Origin: an uncultured Ruminococcus sp.
GTDB taxonomy: Bacteria > Bacillota > Clostridia > Lachnospirales > Lachnospiraceae
Assembly: GCA_900541505.1 (NCBI GenBank)
Contig: UQKK01000012.1
Location: forward strand, 18,542-82,541
Direction of reading: 5' to 3'
DNA length: 64,000 nt
Below are positions 7,749 through 17,285 of this stretch, piece after piece (within the stretch, counting starts at the first letter, position 1; each line of letters starts with the position of its first letter). The notes beneath the pieces were generated by a model that did not search any database, had not been told where the DNA came from, and saw only the letters and a list, made by a program, of their open reading frames with translations. The translations under genes and the position numbers were made by a program.

Positions 7749-10373
7749 CTAGTATCTGTAGTAACCCACATTCATATCAACATCACCATCAATCCCCTGC
7801 ACACTTCCTCTGGAAGAATACTGCCATATTGTTACATTTCCCGGTCCAGTATACTGGTATCCCAAATCAGGTGTATAGTCTCGGTACTGCGCTATCCAAA
7901 CATCATCCTGGCTAAACTGCTGCATATCAATAATATTTTCCAACCAGTTTTTATTTGCATAAATCATAAACTGGTATCCATTGCTTTCTATCACTTGTTT
8001 AAAAGCTTTTATTATGTTAGTCAGCTCCGCTTTTGATAGGTTTCCCGGACCTTGTGTCTCGTAATCCTCAACATCATATGCTACCGGGTACGAGATGCCA
8101 TATCCACTCGCTTTAAGTGTATTTACAACCATCTGGGCCTCTTGTCTTGCTTCTTCTACAGTCTCCGCGTACCCATAACGATAAACACCTACCGGAATAT
8201 TATTTGTAGTAGCATTTGCGATATTGTTATAAAATTGTCCATCCACAGTTAAATTTCCCATCGTTCCTGAAAGAATTCTGAGCATAGCAAAGTCTACATC
8301 TGATTGCTTAACACCTTCCCAATTTATATATCCTTGCCACGCTGAAACATCAATACCTTTATCAAATGTACCGTTTGAAACCACTGTTAAACTATAGGAC
8401 AAACTCAATTCTGCATTTGATTTATCCCTTATATTCACATAATATGTATATGTTCCCGGCATTCTCGTTTTAAATGAATATGTATTAGAGCTACTATAAT
8501 CTTGAACAACTTTATTATTACCTTCATAGCTTTCCATAAATTGATATTTATAATCCCCATATCCATTTGTAACATTTGCCGTGAGAGTTATGCTGCGACT
8601 AGAATATACCGGGCTAGAGTTACTGCTTGTTATAGTTCCTGTCATTTGTTTTGAAGGATGTCCCACAACCTGTATACGATATTTAACTGTCACCTCCTGA
8701 TTCTCACTATCTTTTATTGTAACATAATAAATATGTTCTCCTATGGTTTCTGTTATAAAATTATAAGTATTACTTTTGCCAAATTTTTGAACAACCTTTT
8801 TTATCCCTTGATATTCTTCCTCAAACTGGTATTGATACTCTCCATATCCCCCTTCTGCTCCTGCCGTCAAACAAGCGCTACGTTCAGCATAGACATAATC
8901 AGATACATTACTTATTAATGTCCCTGATAATTTATATGTAGGATGGGCTATCATTTCTAATACGTATGATAATTCTATCTCTTTCCCCTTACTATCTTTA
9001 ATAAGTACATAATATATGTGCTTGCCAATTCCTTTTGAAGTAAAAGTAAATGTATTTTTCTCGCTGAAGCCCTGGAGTACTTTTCTACTCGTGCCATCAT
9101 AAAGCTCCTCAAATTGATACCTGTATCCGCCATTTCCGCTTAGAACATTTGCTGTCAATACAACATTTCTTTCAACATACATTGGACTTGTTTGATTACT
9201 CGTAAGAGTTGCTTTCAATTCCTGAGCCGGATACTCCCGGATTTCCATCGCATAGGACAGCCGCATCGTTTTTCCCTTTGTATCTCTCACATCCACATAA
9301 TATGTGTGTATTCCTGTCCCTTTTATTCCTTCCACCAGATAACTGTTTTGGGTACTATAATTCTTTAATATATTCGTCTTCCCGTTATACACTTCCGAAA
9401 ACTGATATTCATATCCTCCGTTTCCACTGCTAATCTCTACTGTCAGCAAAGTACTACGATTCTCGTATATTGGGCTTGTCTGGCTGCTCGTAAGTGTACC
9501 TTTCAATTCCTGTACCGGATACTCCCGGATTTCCATCGCATAGGACAGCCGCATCGTTTTTCCCTTTGTATCTCTCACATCCACATAATATGTGTGTATT
9601 CCTGTCCCTTTTATTCCTTCCACCAGATAACTGTTTTGGGTACTATAATTCTTTAATATATTCGTCTTCCCGTTATACACTTCCGAAAACTGATATTCAT
9701 ATCCTCCGTTTCCACTGCTAATCTCTACTGTCAGCAAAGTACTACGATTCTCGTATATAGGACTTGTCTGACTACTTATAACTTTTCCTTCCAATTCTAC
9801 TACATTATTACTTTCCATTTGAATACTGTTATTTAGTTCTTCACTTCCGCCACTTCTTATTTCAACATCATCGTTCGATATTTCTGTCTCCAAATTTTCG
9901 GTAATATTATTTTCTTCTGCAATATCCTGTGATTTCTCTTCCCCTACAATATTTAATTCAATTCTTTTCGTTCCAATAACAATCTCTTCCTTAAGAATGT
10001 CAATATTATAAACACTTATTCCATAATCTTGCTCACATATTTCTACCTGGCTATCTCCACTAGATGAATTTAACTCTATCTTCTCACCATTATACTCTTT
10101 ATAGAATTTATACTGGTAGCTATCATTATTATTAGATACTATTTGAAGAATAGCTACTGTATTCACCGATAAGTCAGCCGCTAAATTATCTGTAAAGTCA
10201 CCGTTATCTACTTTACAGCTGTATAAAATATCATCATTCCCCAGTTCAGAATTTACCATTAACCGTACCTCAAACTGAGGCTGCTCTTCAGCAAAACTGG
10301 TACTAAATATATTCATTATTATAATGGTAATAAGCAATACTGCACTAACAAACTTTTTTATCCCTCTTTTCAT
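7749..10373 (-). CDS. Secreted GH25 muramidase with N-terminal repeat array
   Basis: Predicted exported lysozyme-type hydrolase of 874 residues that would cut the glycan strands of peptidoglycan. A signal peptide ending near S-F-A-E-E is followed by a divergent unit, an acidic linker, five repeats of the same 95-residue family found in the transglutaminase-like protein, and a GH25 domain from about residue 670. GH25 hallmarks seen are GIDVSAWQG, the catalytic D-V-E (Asp767, Glu769) and IWQYSS near the C-terminus. GGGG precedes the ATG by eight bases. It lies between the acyltransferase gene and dltA. The repeats may bind wall or capsule glycans, which is inference. Phage endolysin is unlikely, since no phage genes are near and there is a signal peptide. 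Confidence 0.9.
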   Translation of the reverse strand: MKRGIKKFVSAVLLITIIIMNIFSTSFAEEQPQFEVRLMVNSELGNDDILYSCKVDNGDFTDNLAADLSVNTVAILQIVSNNNDSYQYKFYKEYNGEKIELNSSSGDSQVEICEQDYGISVYNIDILKEEIVIGTKRIELNIVGEEKSQDIAEENNITENLETEISNDDVEIRSGGSEELNNSIQMESNNVVELEGKVISSQTSPIYENRSTLLTVEISSGNGGYEYQFSEVYNGKTNILKNYSTQNSYLVEGIKGTGIHTYYVDVRDTKGKTMRLSYAMEIREYPVQELKGTLTSSQTSPIYENRSTLLTVEISSGNGGYEYQFSEVYNGKTNILKNYSTQNSYLVEGIKGTGIHTYYVDVRDTKGKTMRLSYAMEIREYPAQELKATLTSNQTSPMYVERNVVLTANVLSGNGGYRYQFEELYDGTSRKVLQGFSEKNTFTFTSKGIGKHIYYVLIKDSKGKEIELSYVLEMIAHPTYKLSGTLISNVSDYVYAERSACLTAGAEGGYGEYQYQFEEEYQGIKKVVQKFGKSNTYNFITETIGEHIYYVTIKDSENQEVTVKYRIQVVGHPSKQMTGTITSSNSSPVYSSRSITLTANVTNGYGDYKYQFMESYEGNNKVVQDYSSSNTYSFKTRMPGTYTYYVNIRDKSNAELSLSYSLTVVSNGTFDKGIDVSAWQGYINWEGVKQSDVDFAMLRILSGTMGNLTVDGQFYNNIANATTNNIPVGVYRYGYAETVEEARQEAQMVVNTLKASGYGISYPVAYDVEDYETQGPGNLSKAELTNIIKAFKQVIESNGYQFMIYANKNWLENIIDMQQFSQDDVWIAQYRDYTPDLGYQYTGPGNVTIWQYSSRGSVQGIDGDVDMNVGYYRY
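9209..9778 (-). repeat. Two nearly identical 285-bp tandem units in the GH25 gene
   Basis: The units starting at 9209 and 9494 share roughly 240 identical bases, with differences only near the junctions. The period is 285 bases, exactly that of the repeats in the transglutaminase-like gene. This indicates a recent in-frame duplication. Confidence 0.88.
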
Positions 10374-10420
10374 TTAACCATCCCCTTTATTATTTATATT
10401 TGTCTCTTCTATTTAATAAG

Positions 10421-11512
10421 CTATTCTTTCACAAATGTTTTTATCATAAAACTTGAAATTGGTTTTGTAAATAAATAATGTAAGAAAGTTGCCAACATCA
10501 AACATACAATAAAAGAAATCACAACTCTAAACACATTTCTGTCATTCTGTAAAAGTATAATTATGTATTCGCTTATTTTCCAAGTAAAAAATTGTGCCAA
10601 AAAAAATTCATATGCAATACCGCTTAAATACTTCAAAGACACATGAATAATTGAAATATTTTCAACCCAATCTAAGCGCAATATTCCACTCCCTATTACC
10701 ATACAACATAACAATGGATAACGCAAGACTTGATAACTAGGCACATTCAAAATAACCATATCTTTATAAAGCAAAACCAAAAAAAGGAACAGCGGACTTA
10801 AAAATAAAAGTAACGCTGACCAATTTTCCCACTTTATTTTCTCTTTAAATAAGTCCTTTTTATAATTTAAAACAAGCCTAGCTAATAGTATACCTAATAT
10901 AAATTCGCTTCCCCTGCAAAATAAATTTTCATACATACCCGATAGACTAAACCATTCACTCAAGAATGGAATATAAGTCAAAAAAGCGCTTATTCCAACC
11001 AAAAGTATTATATTAATTTTTAAAGAGAAGCTTTTTATGAGTTCCTGCATATATGGATAGAAAAAGTAGCTTATTAATAGACATGATACAAACCAAGTGC
11101 CCCCATTATGGCTAATTGAAAACAACGAACTTACTGTCGATTGTAATCCTAATGCCTCTATTGGTAACAATTTTACTATAATACCAAAATTTTCTTTCCC
11201 TATAAACAAGATATACAGTACTGCTACCAGATAATATGTCGGTAAAATCCCAGATACTCGTTTAATGTAATAATTTTTTACTATTTTTAAGTCAAATAAA
11301 TTTTTAGAATAATAGTTATAATAAAGCACAAATCCTGACAAGATAAAAAATAGTGTCATGGCTGTCGACCTTAAAAGAGTTAGTGGTGCAAAATACCAAT
11401 AATTACATCCAAACTGATTTGCTGAATGACCGATAAAAACAATAGCCATCGCCATAATACGTAGCAAATCCAAACCATATAACCTAACTCTTTGCTTCTT
11501 TTCTATTCCCAT
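10421..11512 (-). CDS. Acyltransferase family 3 membrane protein
   Basis: Integral membrane protein of about 363 residues with roughly ten hydrophobic segments. The start RLYGLDLLRIMAM-IVFIGH and the LFFILSGFVLYYNY block are typical of acyltransferase 3 (OafA/WecH-like) enzymes, which O-acetylate surface sugars or peptidoglycan. Its site between the polysaccharide polymerase-like gene and the muramidase suggests it decorates the locus polymer or the wall. The ATG at 11512 is preferred over the GTG at 11521 because a weak AAAGAG lies eight bases ahead; this start is uncertain. The 166 bases upstream hold no gene. Confidence 0.85.
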   Translation of the reverse strand: MGIEKKQRVRLYGLDLLRIMAMAIVFIGHSANQFGCNYWYFAPLTLLRSTAMTLFFILSGFVLYYNYYSKNLFDLKIVKNYYIKRVSGILPTYYLVAVLYILFIGKENFGIIVKLLPIEALGLQSTVSSLFSISHNGGTWFVSCLLISYFFYPYMQELIKSFSLKINIILLVGISAFLTYIPFLSEWFSLSGMYENLFCRGSEFILGILLARLVLNYKKDLFKEKIKWENWSALLLFLSPLFLFLVLLYKDMVILNVPSYQVLRYPLLCCMVIGSGILRLDWVENISIIHVSLKYLSGIAYEFFLAQFFTWKISEYIIILLQNDRNVFRVVISFIVCLMLATFLHYLFTKPISSFMIKTFVKE

Positions 11513-11678
11513 CCTATCCACTCTTTCTTCTAAAGTATTTTTTACTTAGCCTTTTTGATATCCATTTAAATATCTATCTACATTTGAGTTCTGCTTTTAA
11601 AACTATTCCTTATGTCAATTTGAAAAGTTTTTGTTACTATTCTTCTCTTTTTCATATACTCCACTTCACCTTGCCAAA

Positions 11679-12977
11679 TTAAAAATTAACTTCTTTCCTC
11701 CTAATTACATCATTTGTTTTCTTATGTTCGCCTTCTTCCATTCCCTCAAAAGCAATTACCATTGCCCAGCTTAACCATAACCATTCTTTCGTAAAATTAC
11801 TGCTTGAACTCATACACCCTATAATGTATATTATCATAAATAACAAGCAGCCCATTGAAAAAATACGAACTTTTTTTTGAGAGGCATATTTCATTTTTGA
11901 ATATAAATGATATATTAATATAACATAAAAAATTACATATAAAATAAATATAAGAACCCCATAATTTGTTAAATTTTCCATCCACCAATTATGCATATTA
12001 GTAAATGTTCTGACAGGATATTGAGCATAGTTTGCCATCCAATATTCCGTATTTCCTGCGCCAATCCCTAAGCCTTTTGACATAAATAAAAAGACAACTC
12101 CATTCCTAAGTAAATTCCATCTCACAGAATCCGAACTCACCCTTGCATCTCCTAATACTCTATCTGGATTTAGAATGAAAGTCAGCAATTCTTTCCAAAA
12201 AGAATGGAACATTAATATTGAGCCCAATAAAATAACGATAGAAATACAACAAATTATCAACATTCTATTTTTAAATTCAATTTTTAACAGTCCCAATACT
12301 GAAATCCCCAAAAGTAAGGCCAAAAGCGCCCCCCGGGAATCAGTTAATACCAAAAGCACAAAACTCGAACATATAATTACGCCAACCACTAACTTCCCAC
12401 ATAGTGTTTTACATAATAGCAAAAGTACCACTAACATGCATATACTGAATAATAAAAAAAGCGCAAAATCATTTTGGTTAGTAAATGTCGTAATAGGATA
12501 ATATGATTCCGAACTTCTCATAATTGCCTGTCGTTCTTCCAAAGCAAACAAATAATTATGTGTAATCACTTCATACCATCCTAACAGATTCTGAAGCCCG
12601 ATTATAACCGCAAAATTTTTTAATAAGAACACAAAATCTTCCATTTTCAGTTCTGCAATTGTGAACATAAACGCACACACACAACCGATGCCTAAAAAGT
12701 AAATAGCATGTGACCACCCGGAAAAACTTTTTGCCCACACAATACTGATTATTCCATATCCTAACCATACGAACATGAAAATAATTGAATACCAGTTCTG
12801 TCCTTCAAGTATAATTTCCAGTTTTTTTCTTCGAATTTTTCTTTCTATTATCCAAACAAAAGGCAGGCTGATAATACATAACCTTAATAGCGACATATAA
12901 AACAAACCGCAATTTACTTCGGGCAAAATTCCCGGAAAAAAAGCTAAATAAAAGATTATACAAATTATATATTTCAT
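11679..12977 (-). CDS. O-antigen ligase / Wzy_C-type membrane protein
   Basis: Polytopic membrane protein of 432 residues with 11-12 predicted membrane segments. The block T-N-Q-N-D-F-A-L-F-L-L followed by D-S-R-G-A-L-L-A-L resembles the O-antigen ligase/polymerase (Wzy_C) domain, and a large outside loop follows. It could polymerise repeat units or ligate a finished chain to an acceptor. A second Wzy candidate is encoded at 15744-17285, so one of the two may have the ligase role. It starts one base after the CpsD-like gene and is clearly cotranscribed. Confidence 0.8.
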   Translation of the reverse strand: MKYIICIIFYLAFFPGILPEVNCGLFYMSLLRLCIISLPFVWIIERKIRRKKLEIILEGQNWYSIIFMFVWLGYGIISIVWAKSFSGWSHAIYFLGIGCVCAFMFTIAELKMEDFVFLLKNFAVIIGLQNLLGWYEVITHNYLFALEERQAIMRSSESYYPITTFTNQNDFALFLLFSICMLVVLLLLCKTLCGKLVVGVIICSSFVLLVLTDSRGALLALLLGISVLGLLKIEFKNRMLIICCISIVILLGSILMFHSFWKELLTFILNPDRVLGDARVSSDSVRWNLLRNGVVFLFMSKGLGIGAGNTEYWMANYAQYPVRTFTNMHNWWMENLTNYGVLIFILYVIFYVILIYHLYSKMKYASQKKVRIFSMGCLLFMIIYIIGCMSSSSNFTKEWLWLSWAMVIAFEGMEEGEHKKTNDVIRRKEVNF

Positions 12978-12978
12978 A

Positions 12979-13566
12979 TTAACGATTCTTTCTTGGGAAT
13001 ATTTTTCTGCTCTTACTCGTCCTATTTAATATTGCATATACATTATCACATTTCAATTTTCTTAACTGTTTAATCGTATCATTCACCGCTGATACTTTAT
13101 TCAAATTTGACTGCATAACAACAACCACCAAATCACTAAGCTGTGCATACTTCATCCAAATAGAAGAAGTATCCGCCGCCTCCAGTTCTAGCAATATATA
13201 ATCATAACTTTTCTTTAATTTTTCTAATTCCTCTTTTATTGTCTCATATGCTTTTTCTTTTCCATTCCACAATAAACCGTCCATATTTTTTATCGTACTT
13301 GGCAAAATCTCATCTTGTTTTGGAAATGACATCCAATCATTCTTAGAATTTTTGCTAACACAAACATAAAGTATCTTTTTCTTTTGTACAGATAAATATT
13401 CGGACAATGCTAATATTACAGAAGTTTTTCCTTCTCCCTGTTTCTGACTCAAAAAACTCAGTGTAGATTTGTCATACAACAATAGTTCTACATTTGCTAA
13501 AATCTTCTCTAACTCTTCTTTCTCCAAATTTTCTAATCCTGTTTGATTTACTTTTAGCATATCCAT
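12979..13566 (-). CDS. CpsD/CapB-like ATPase, probably degenerate tyrosine kinase
   Basis: A 195-residue P-loop protein directly after a CpsC-like gene, the position of the autokinase CpsD/CapB. The Walker A region reads QKQGEGKTS (42-49). The expected acidic residues are missing: Walker A' reads ILYVCVSKN instead of a D-x-D form, and Walker B reads YDYILLELE with Glu instead of Asp. The C-terminus is basic (K-S-R-K-I-F-P-R-K) and lacks the tyrosine cluster that CpsD phosphorylates. It may still bind nucleotide and control export with CpsC, but kinase activity looks doubtful. AGGAGA precedes the ATG and overlaps the cpsC stop. Confidence 0.72.
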   Translation of the reverse strand: MDMLKVNQTGLENLEKEELEKILANVELLLYDKSTLSFLSQKQGEGKTSVILALSEYLSVQKKKILYVCVSKNSKNDWMSFPKQDEILPSTIKNMDGLLWNGKEKAYETIKEELEKLKKSYDYILLELEAADTSSIWMKYAQLSDLVVVVMQSNLNKVSAVNDTIKQLRKLKCDNVYAILNRTSKSRKIFPRKNR

Positions 13567-13568
13567 AA

Positions 13569-14249
13569 CTATCTCCTCGTCTTATCCATCAAACTTCCCA
13601 ACACTGGTATATCTAAATAATATTCTATATCCCTTTCTGTCTGCACTCTGTCTTCTAAAATATAGCAAAGTAACAGAATAAAGAAAACTAACATACATAA
13701 AAGGATTCCTACAGCAATATAAGAAAGCATTTCGGTTCGCATACTTTCTCCTGCTGTTCCCACAACTGTACCTTTATCCAAAACATTTACTTTAACACCT
13801 GGAAATGTTTCTTGCATATAGAAACCCAGTTCGTCTAATAATACCTCCCTGACGTTTTCAATAAATTCCTGATTTACAGATGTCAATGTTATTTTTAATA
13901 CTCTCGTTGCTGCTATTTGTTCAACTGATATAGAATTTTTTAATTCTGCAGTCGAACTTTCAAAACTTAATTTTTCTGACACTTTCTCTAAAAAAGCCTC
14001 TGAACTCACAATTTCCACACCATCATATACGATTTGAATTCTTGAAGCATTATCGTAAAGCTCCGTAGCGCTCTCGTTTTTTTCCTGTGAGAGTAATACC
14101 TTCGATGTCACTTCAAAGTGTGTTATTCCTTCAGATTTATTCAAGAAACTTATACAACTCCCCAACACGAAAACTAATAAGAAAATCCACCACTTTGCAA
14201 TCAAAAATCTCAGGAATTCGCCTACTGAAAAATATTTCGGTTTGTTCAT
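13569..14249 (-). CDS. CpsC/Wzz-type chain-length regulator
   Basis: A 226-residue membrane protein with two membrane segments (about 17-37 and 176-197) enclosing an extracellular domain, the Wzz/CpsC layout. It ends with a short cytoplasmic tail (DIPVLGSLMDKTRR) resembling the segment that contacts the CpsD ATPase. CpsC-type proteins regulate capsule polymer length and attachment. It lies two bases before the CpsD-like gene. A CpsB phosphatase gene is not present in the window. In many loci cpsC-cpsD sit at the promoter end; here they are near the distal end, after wzx and wzy. Confidence 0.85.
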   Translation of the reverse strand: MNKPKYFSVGEFLRFLIAKWWIFLLVFVLGSCISFLNKSEGITHFEVTSKVLLSQEKNESATELYDNASRIQIVYDGVEIVSSEAFLEKVSEKLSFESSTAELKNSISVEQIAATRVLKITLTSVNQEFIENVREVLLDELGFYMQETFPGVKVNVLDKGTVVGTAGESMRTEMLSYIAVGILLCMLVFFILLLCYILEDRVQTERDIEYYLDIPVLGSLMDKTRR

Positions 14250-14303
14250 TTCTTCCTATTTCCCTTCTATAATTAATATTATTTGGATCTATATTTTCCT
14301 TTA

Positions 14304-15734
14304 TCAGCCTTTTTTTAACACATCACACAAAAATTCTCTAATTGATTTTCTAAAAATCCACAACACTATTGCTGCGTCTAAACACCATATCATAGATTTC
14401 AAAAATATATTTGTTTCTCTGAAAATAACACTTGTTAATATAAGCATAGCTAAACAGGGGATAATCTTTTTCATCTCATATTTACATGGATAAACTTTTT
14501 GTGCGTAATAATAAGTAAATATAAACATTAACAAATATCCTAAAAGCGAAGCTATCGTTGCCCCTTCTGATCTCATCTTCGGTATTAAAAGGTAATTCAA
14601 TATAATATTAAAAACTGCTCCTGCTGTTACGGAATAAAAATAATATTTAGACTTCTTTTTAAATGCAATACCATATCCTACCAATGTATTCATTGCATAT
14701 AAAAGCTGACCAAACATTAATCCCCCCAACAAAACATATGAAGACGAATAATCACCTGTAGTCATTAAAGAATTGATTTCCTTTCCGAATAAGGCGATTG
14801 TAGTGCATATCCCTCCTAATAAAACAAATACGATATTCAATAGTTTTGAATACATTTCTTTTGCATTTTCTTCTTTTTCATTTTGAAATGCAAATGTAGT
14901 ATATGCAGTTGTTATACCGCTAATAATCGTTGATACCACCGTCATATATCGGGTTCCTATTCCATATACTCCCACCTCTGCGTTTCCGCAAAAAAACAAT
15001 ATCATATACCTGTCAGACATCGTCAAAATCCAAGTTGCCACTGTAGTCGGCAAATAGGGTAATGCATATTTCAGCATTCGCTTCTTTAAATCTTTGTTAT
15101 AAAATCTACGTCCTACAGAAATATGTGAAGTAATAATATACAATAACAACTGTATTATATAAACCACACAAGTGCTTAATAATAATGACAGGTACCCCAA
15201 ATGAAAAACTGTTAAAAACAACACATTAAAACATATCATTAAAAGGGAAGAAAGCACATTAATAACCGCAAAAATCTGCATTCGATTCTGCATTCTCACC
15301 AATAAAGAAAATGGCAAATACCATAGATTTACCGATACTGATATCAGAGCTATTGTTACAGCTAAAGAATACTCACTGCTTTGAAAAAGGATTTCTGAAA
15401 TAGCATCACTTCCTGCAATCAGCACAATTGGTATAATGCTTTGTATTACTAAAAAAAAGAAGACTGTATTAAAAACATGTTCAAAATGTTCCTTACTATT
15501 CCCTTTTTCAAAATAAAAAGCACTGAATGCTGAATCAAATGCCATTACCAATAATGGGAAAAGAAAAGAAGTAAAGGCTGTAATCGTATCTGAAATTCCC
15601 AATTCGCTGGGACTTAAATACTTCGTATATAACGGGAGCAAGAAAAATTGAATACCTTTTAAAACAATATTGGAGGCTATTAATATACTGCTTCCCTTCA
15701 CAAATTGTTTAATATTTTTTTTCCCTCGTTCCAT
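14304..15734 (-). CDS. Oligosaccharide flippase (Wzx-like, MOP superfamily)
   Basis: A 476-residue protein with about 12-14 membrane segments and the N-terminal pattern of polysaccharide biosynthesis/flippase proteins (S-I-L-I-A-S-N-I-V-L, then LPLYTKYLSPSELG-SDTI). It should flip undecaprenyl-linked repeat units to the outer face of the membrane for Wzy. AAGG lies seven bases before the ATG. It follows wzy by nine bases, a common wzy-wzx arrangement. The 54 bases to cpsC hold nothing notable. Confidence 0.87.
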   Translation of the reverse strand: MERGKKNIKQFVKGSSILIASNIVLKGIQFFLLPLYTKYLSPSELGISDTITAFTSFLFPLLVMAFDSAFSAFYFEKGNSKEHFEHVFNTVFFFLVIQSIIPIVLIAGSDAISEILFQSSEYSLAVTIALISVSVNLWYLPFSLLVRMQNRMQIFAVINVLSSLLMICFNVLFLTVFHLGYLSLLLSTCVVYIIQLLLYIITSHISVGRRFYNKDLKKRMLKYALPYLPTTVATWILTMSDRYMILFFCGNAEVGVYGIGTRYMTVVSTIISGITTAYTTFAFQNEKEENAKEMYSKLLNIVFVLLGGICTTIALFGKEINSLMTTGDYSSSYVLLGGLMFGQLLYAMNTLVGYGIAFKKKSKYYFYSVTAGAVFNIILNYLLIPKMRSEGATIASLLGYLLMFIFTYYYAQKVYPCKYEMKKIIPCLAMLILTSVIFRETNIFLKSMIWCLDAAIVLWIFRKSIREFLCDVLKKG

Positions 15735-15743
15735 TCAAACACC

Positions 15744-17285
15744 TTATTTTCCTTCTATAATTTCACTATTTTTCGTGTTTTTATCTGCTTTTGGATATAA
15801 ATGTAGTCTATCTATTATGTTGTGTATAAATTTACATTTCCACGCAACAAATGCCGCAAGGTAACAACCAATTAAACATACCCAAAATTGTATAGTTACA
15901 ATAAAAGTTAGCCATCCTGTAGCCTCTGCTCTGGGAATAAGAAAGAATGTAGTCAAAGCCATTAATATAACCGTATTGACAAAAATATTTTTTCCAAACC
16001 AATATACTGCATAAATCAAAAAAAAGCCTATTATCAAACCAATTACTACTACTCCTATATAATCAAAGTCAACATAACTTTCTAAGATATAGGAAGACCC
16101 CCATCCTCTACCACTTAAGTATTCTTCCTTCATCGTTGCATAAGACAAATGGTGTGAGAGATTATGGCTTAACTCTGCATTTTCCAGTGTGTTTCCTGAA
16201 GGTAATCCTTCTGTTCCAAAAATCTTTTGACCTAATGTTCCTCGATAAATATAATCTATAATTCCTCCAAAAGTGTAATTTGAAGATTGTAGTCGCATAC
16301 TTTCTATATAGCCATACGCCAATTGAATAACATTAAACGTCACTCCCTGTGAATAAAAAAAATCAGTTATATATCTTAATGGGTTTTCTATCTTTATTGC
16401 CATACCTGCCCGGATATATGCCAAAACCATCATAAGAATAGTCATTATAGGAGCGCTACACCCTACAATTATCTTCTCAAATTTTCCCATCCATTTTTCT
16501 TTATTTTCCACTGTTTCTCTAAATAAATAGTAGACCAAAATAAATAAACTGTTAAGTACGATTGGATTTCTAAGTCCAATAATTAAAGATGGAATCGCAG
16601 ATACTGCAAACAGAACCAGTGGTACAAATGCTCGCCTTTTACGAGGAAATGTTGCCAGAAATATACACAAACTGATTTTCATAAATGAGGCCAATGTATA
16701 AAATAATGCCGGGAATCCATTTTGAAAATCAGTATAATAAGACATATAATTATTTATATTTGAGAAAAGCAACGGTTCTAATTCCTGTAAAAAATACATC
16801 GGATACGTCACATAAAATACCAGCATGGAAACTACTTGAAGGTTTTCTTTAAATCCTTCTTTTCTAATTTTTACGTTTTTCTCCTCAAGTCTTCTTACGA
16901 ATAATCTGCATTTATTATGCATAAATTCTGCCAAATATCCACCGATTATAAGTGAATACAAGGAAACTCCGACCAATGTTAATGCAAACCACGCTGAATC
17001 AGTAGTCTCGCGTACTGCTCTCCACCATTCTTCACCTCGAAACATAGCTATAACAGGTCTTGATACTAAAAAAGTAAAAAAAGTTATATTAAACAAAAGA
17101 TAAATGAAACGTTTTGAATATTGCTCCAAATAAAATAAAATATTGTGTATAAATATTACCAAAAATCCCCAGACAAACAGATTTAATAATTGAAATTTAT
17201 ATGCAATAATCTGGACAGCAATTCCCATAATCAGAATCATATATTTAAAAACCGCAAACCATTTTGAATGGATAAATCCTGTCAT
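15744..17285 (-). CDS. Polysaccharide polymerase (Wzy-like)
   Basis: A 513-residue protein with 12 or more membrane segments and a long periplasmic-type loop rich in Asn, Tyr and Gly (residues about 340-400), as in Wzy polymerases. A conserved-looking S-G-R-G-W-G-S-S block follows, then membrane helices near the C-terminus. Wzy proteins share little sequence, so the call rests on topology, the RNPI and GRGWGSS-like blocks and the position beside wzx and glycosyltransferase genes. Its ATG overlaps the stop of the upstream family 2 glycosyltransferase by four bases. Confidence 0.75.
   Translation of the reverse strand: MTGFIHSKWFAVFKYMILIMGIAVQIIAYKFQLLNLFVWGFLVIFIHNILFYLEQYSKRFIYLLFNITFFTFLVSRPVIAMFRGEEWWRAVRETTDSAWFALTLVGVSLYSLIIGGYLAEFMHNKCRLFVRRLEEKNVKIRKEGFKENLQVVSMLVFYVTYPMYFLQELEPLLFSNINNYMSYYTDFQNGFPALFYTLASFMKISLCIFLATFPRKRRAFVPLVLFAVSAIPSLIIGLRNPIVLNSLFILVYYLFRETVENKEKWMGKFEKIIVGCSAPIMTILMMVLAYIRAGMAIKIENPLRYITDFFYSQGVTFNVIQLAYGYIESMRLQSSNYTFGGIIDYIYRGTLGQKIFGTEGLPSGNTLENAELSHNLSHHLSYATMKEEYLSGRGWGSSYILESYVDFDYIGVVVIGLIIGFFLIYAVYWFGKNIFVNTVILMALTTFFLIPRAEATGWLTFIVTIQFWVCLIGCYLAAFVAWKCKFIHNIIDRLHLYPKADKNTKNSEIIEGK

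Noticed and set aside
7749..10373. GH25 protein as a prophage endolysin
   Set aside because: It has a signal peptide and a repeat array, and no holin or phage structural gene is near.
11600..11640. Lone TTGACA before the acyltransferase gene
   Set aside because: A perfect -35 box is present at about 11613-11618 on the minus strand, but no -10 box occurs 16-18 bases further, so a promoter is not supported.
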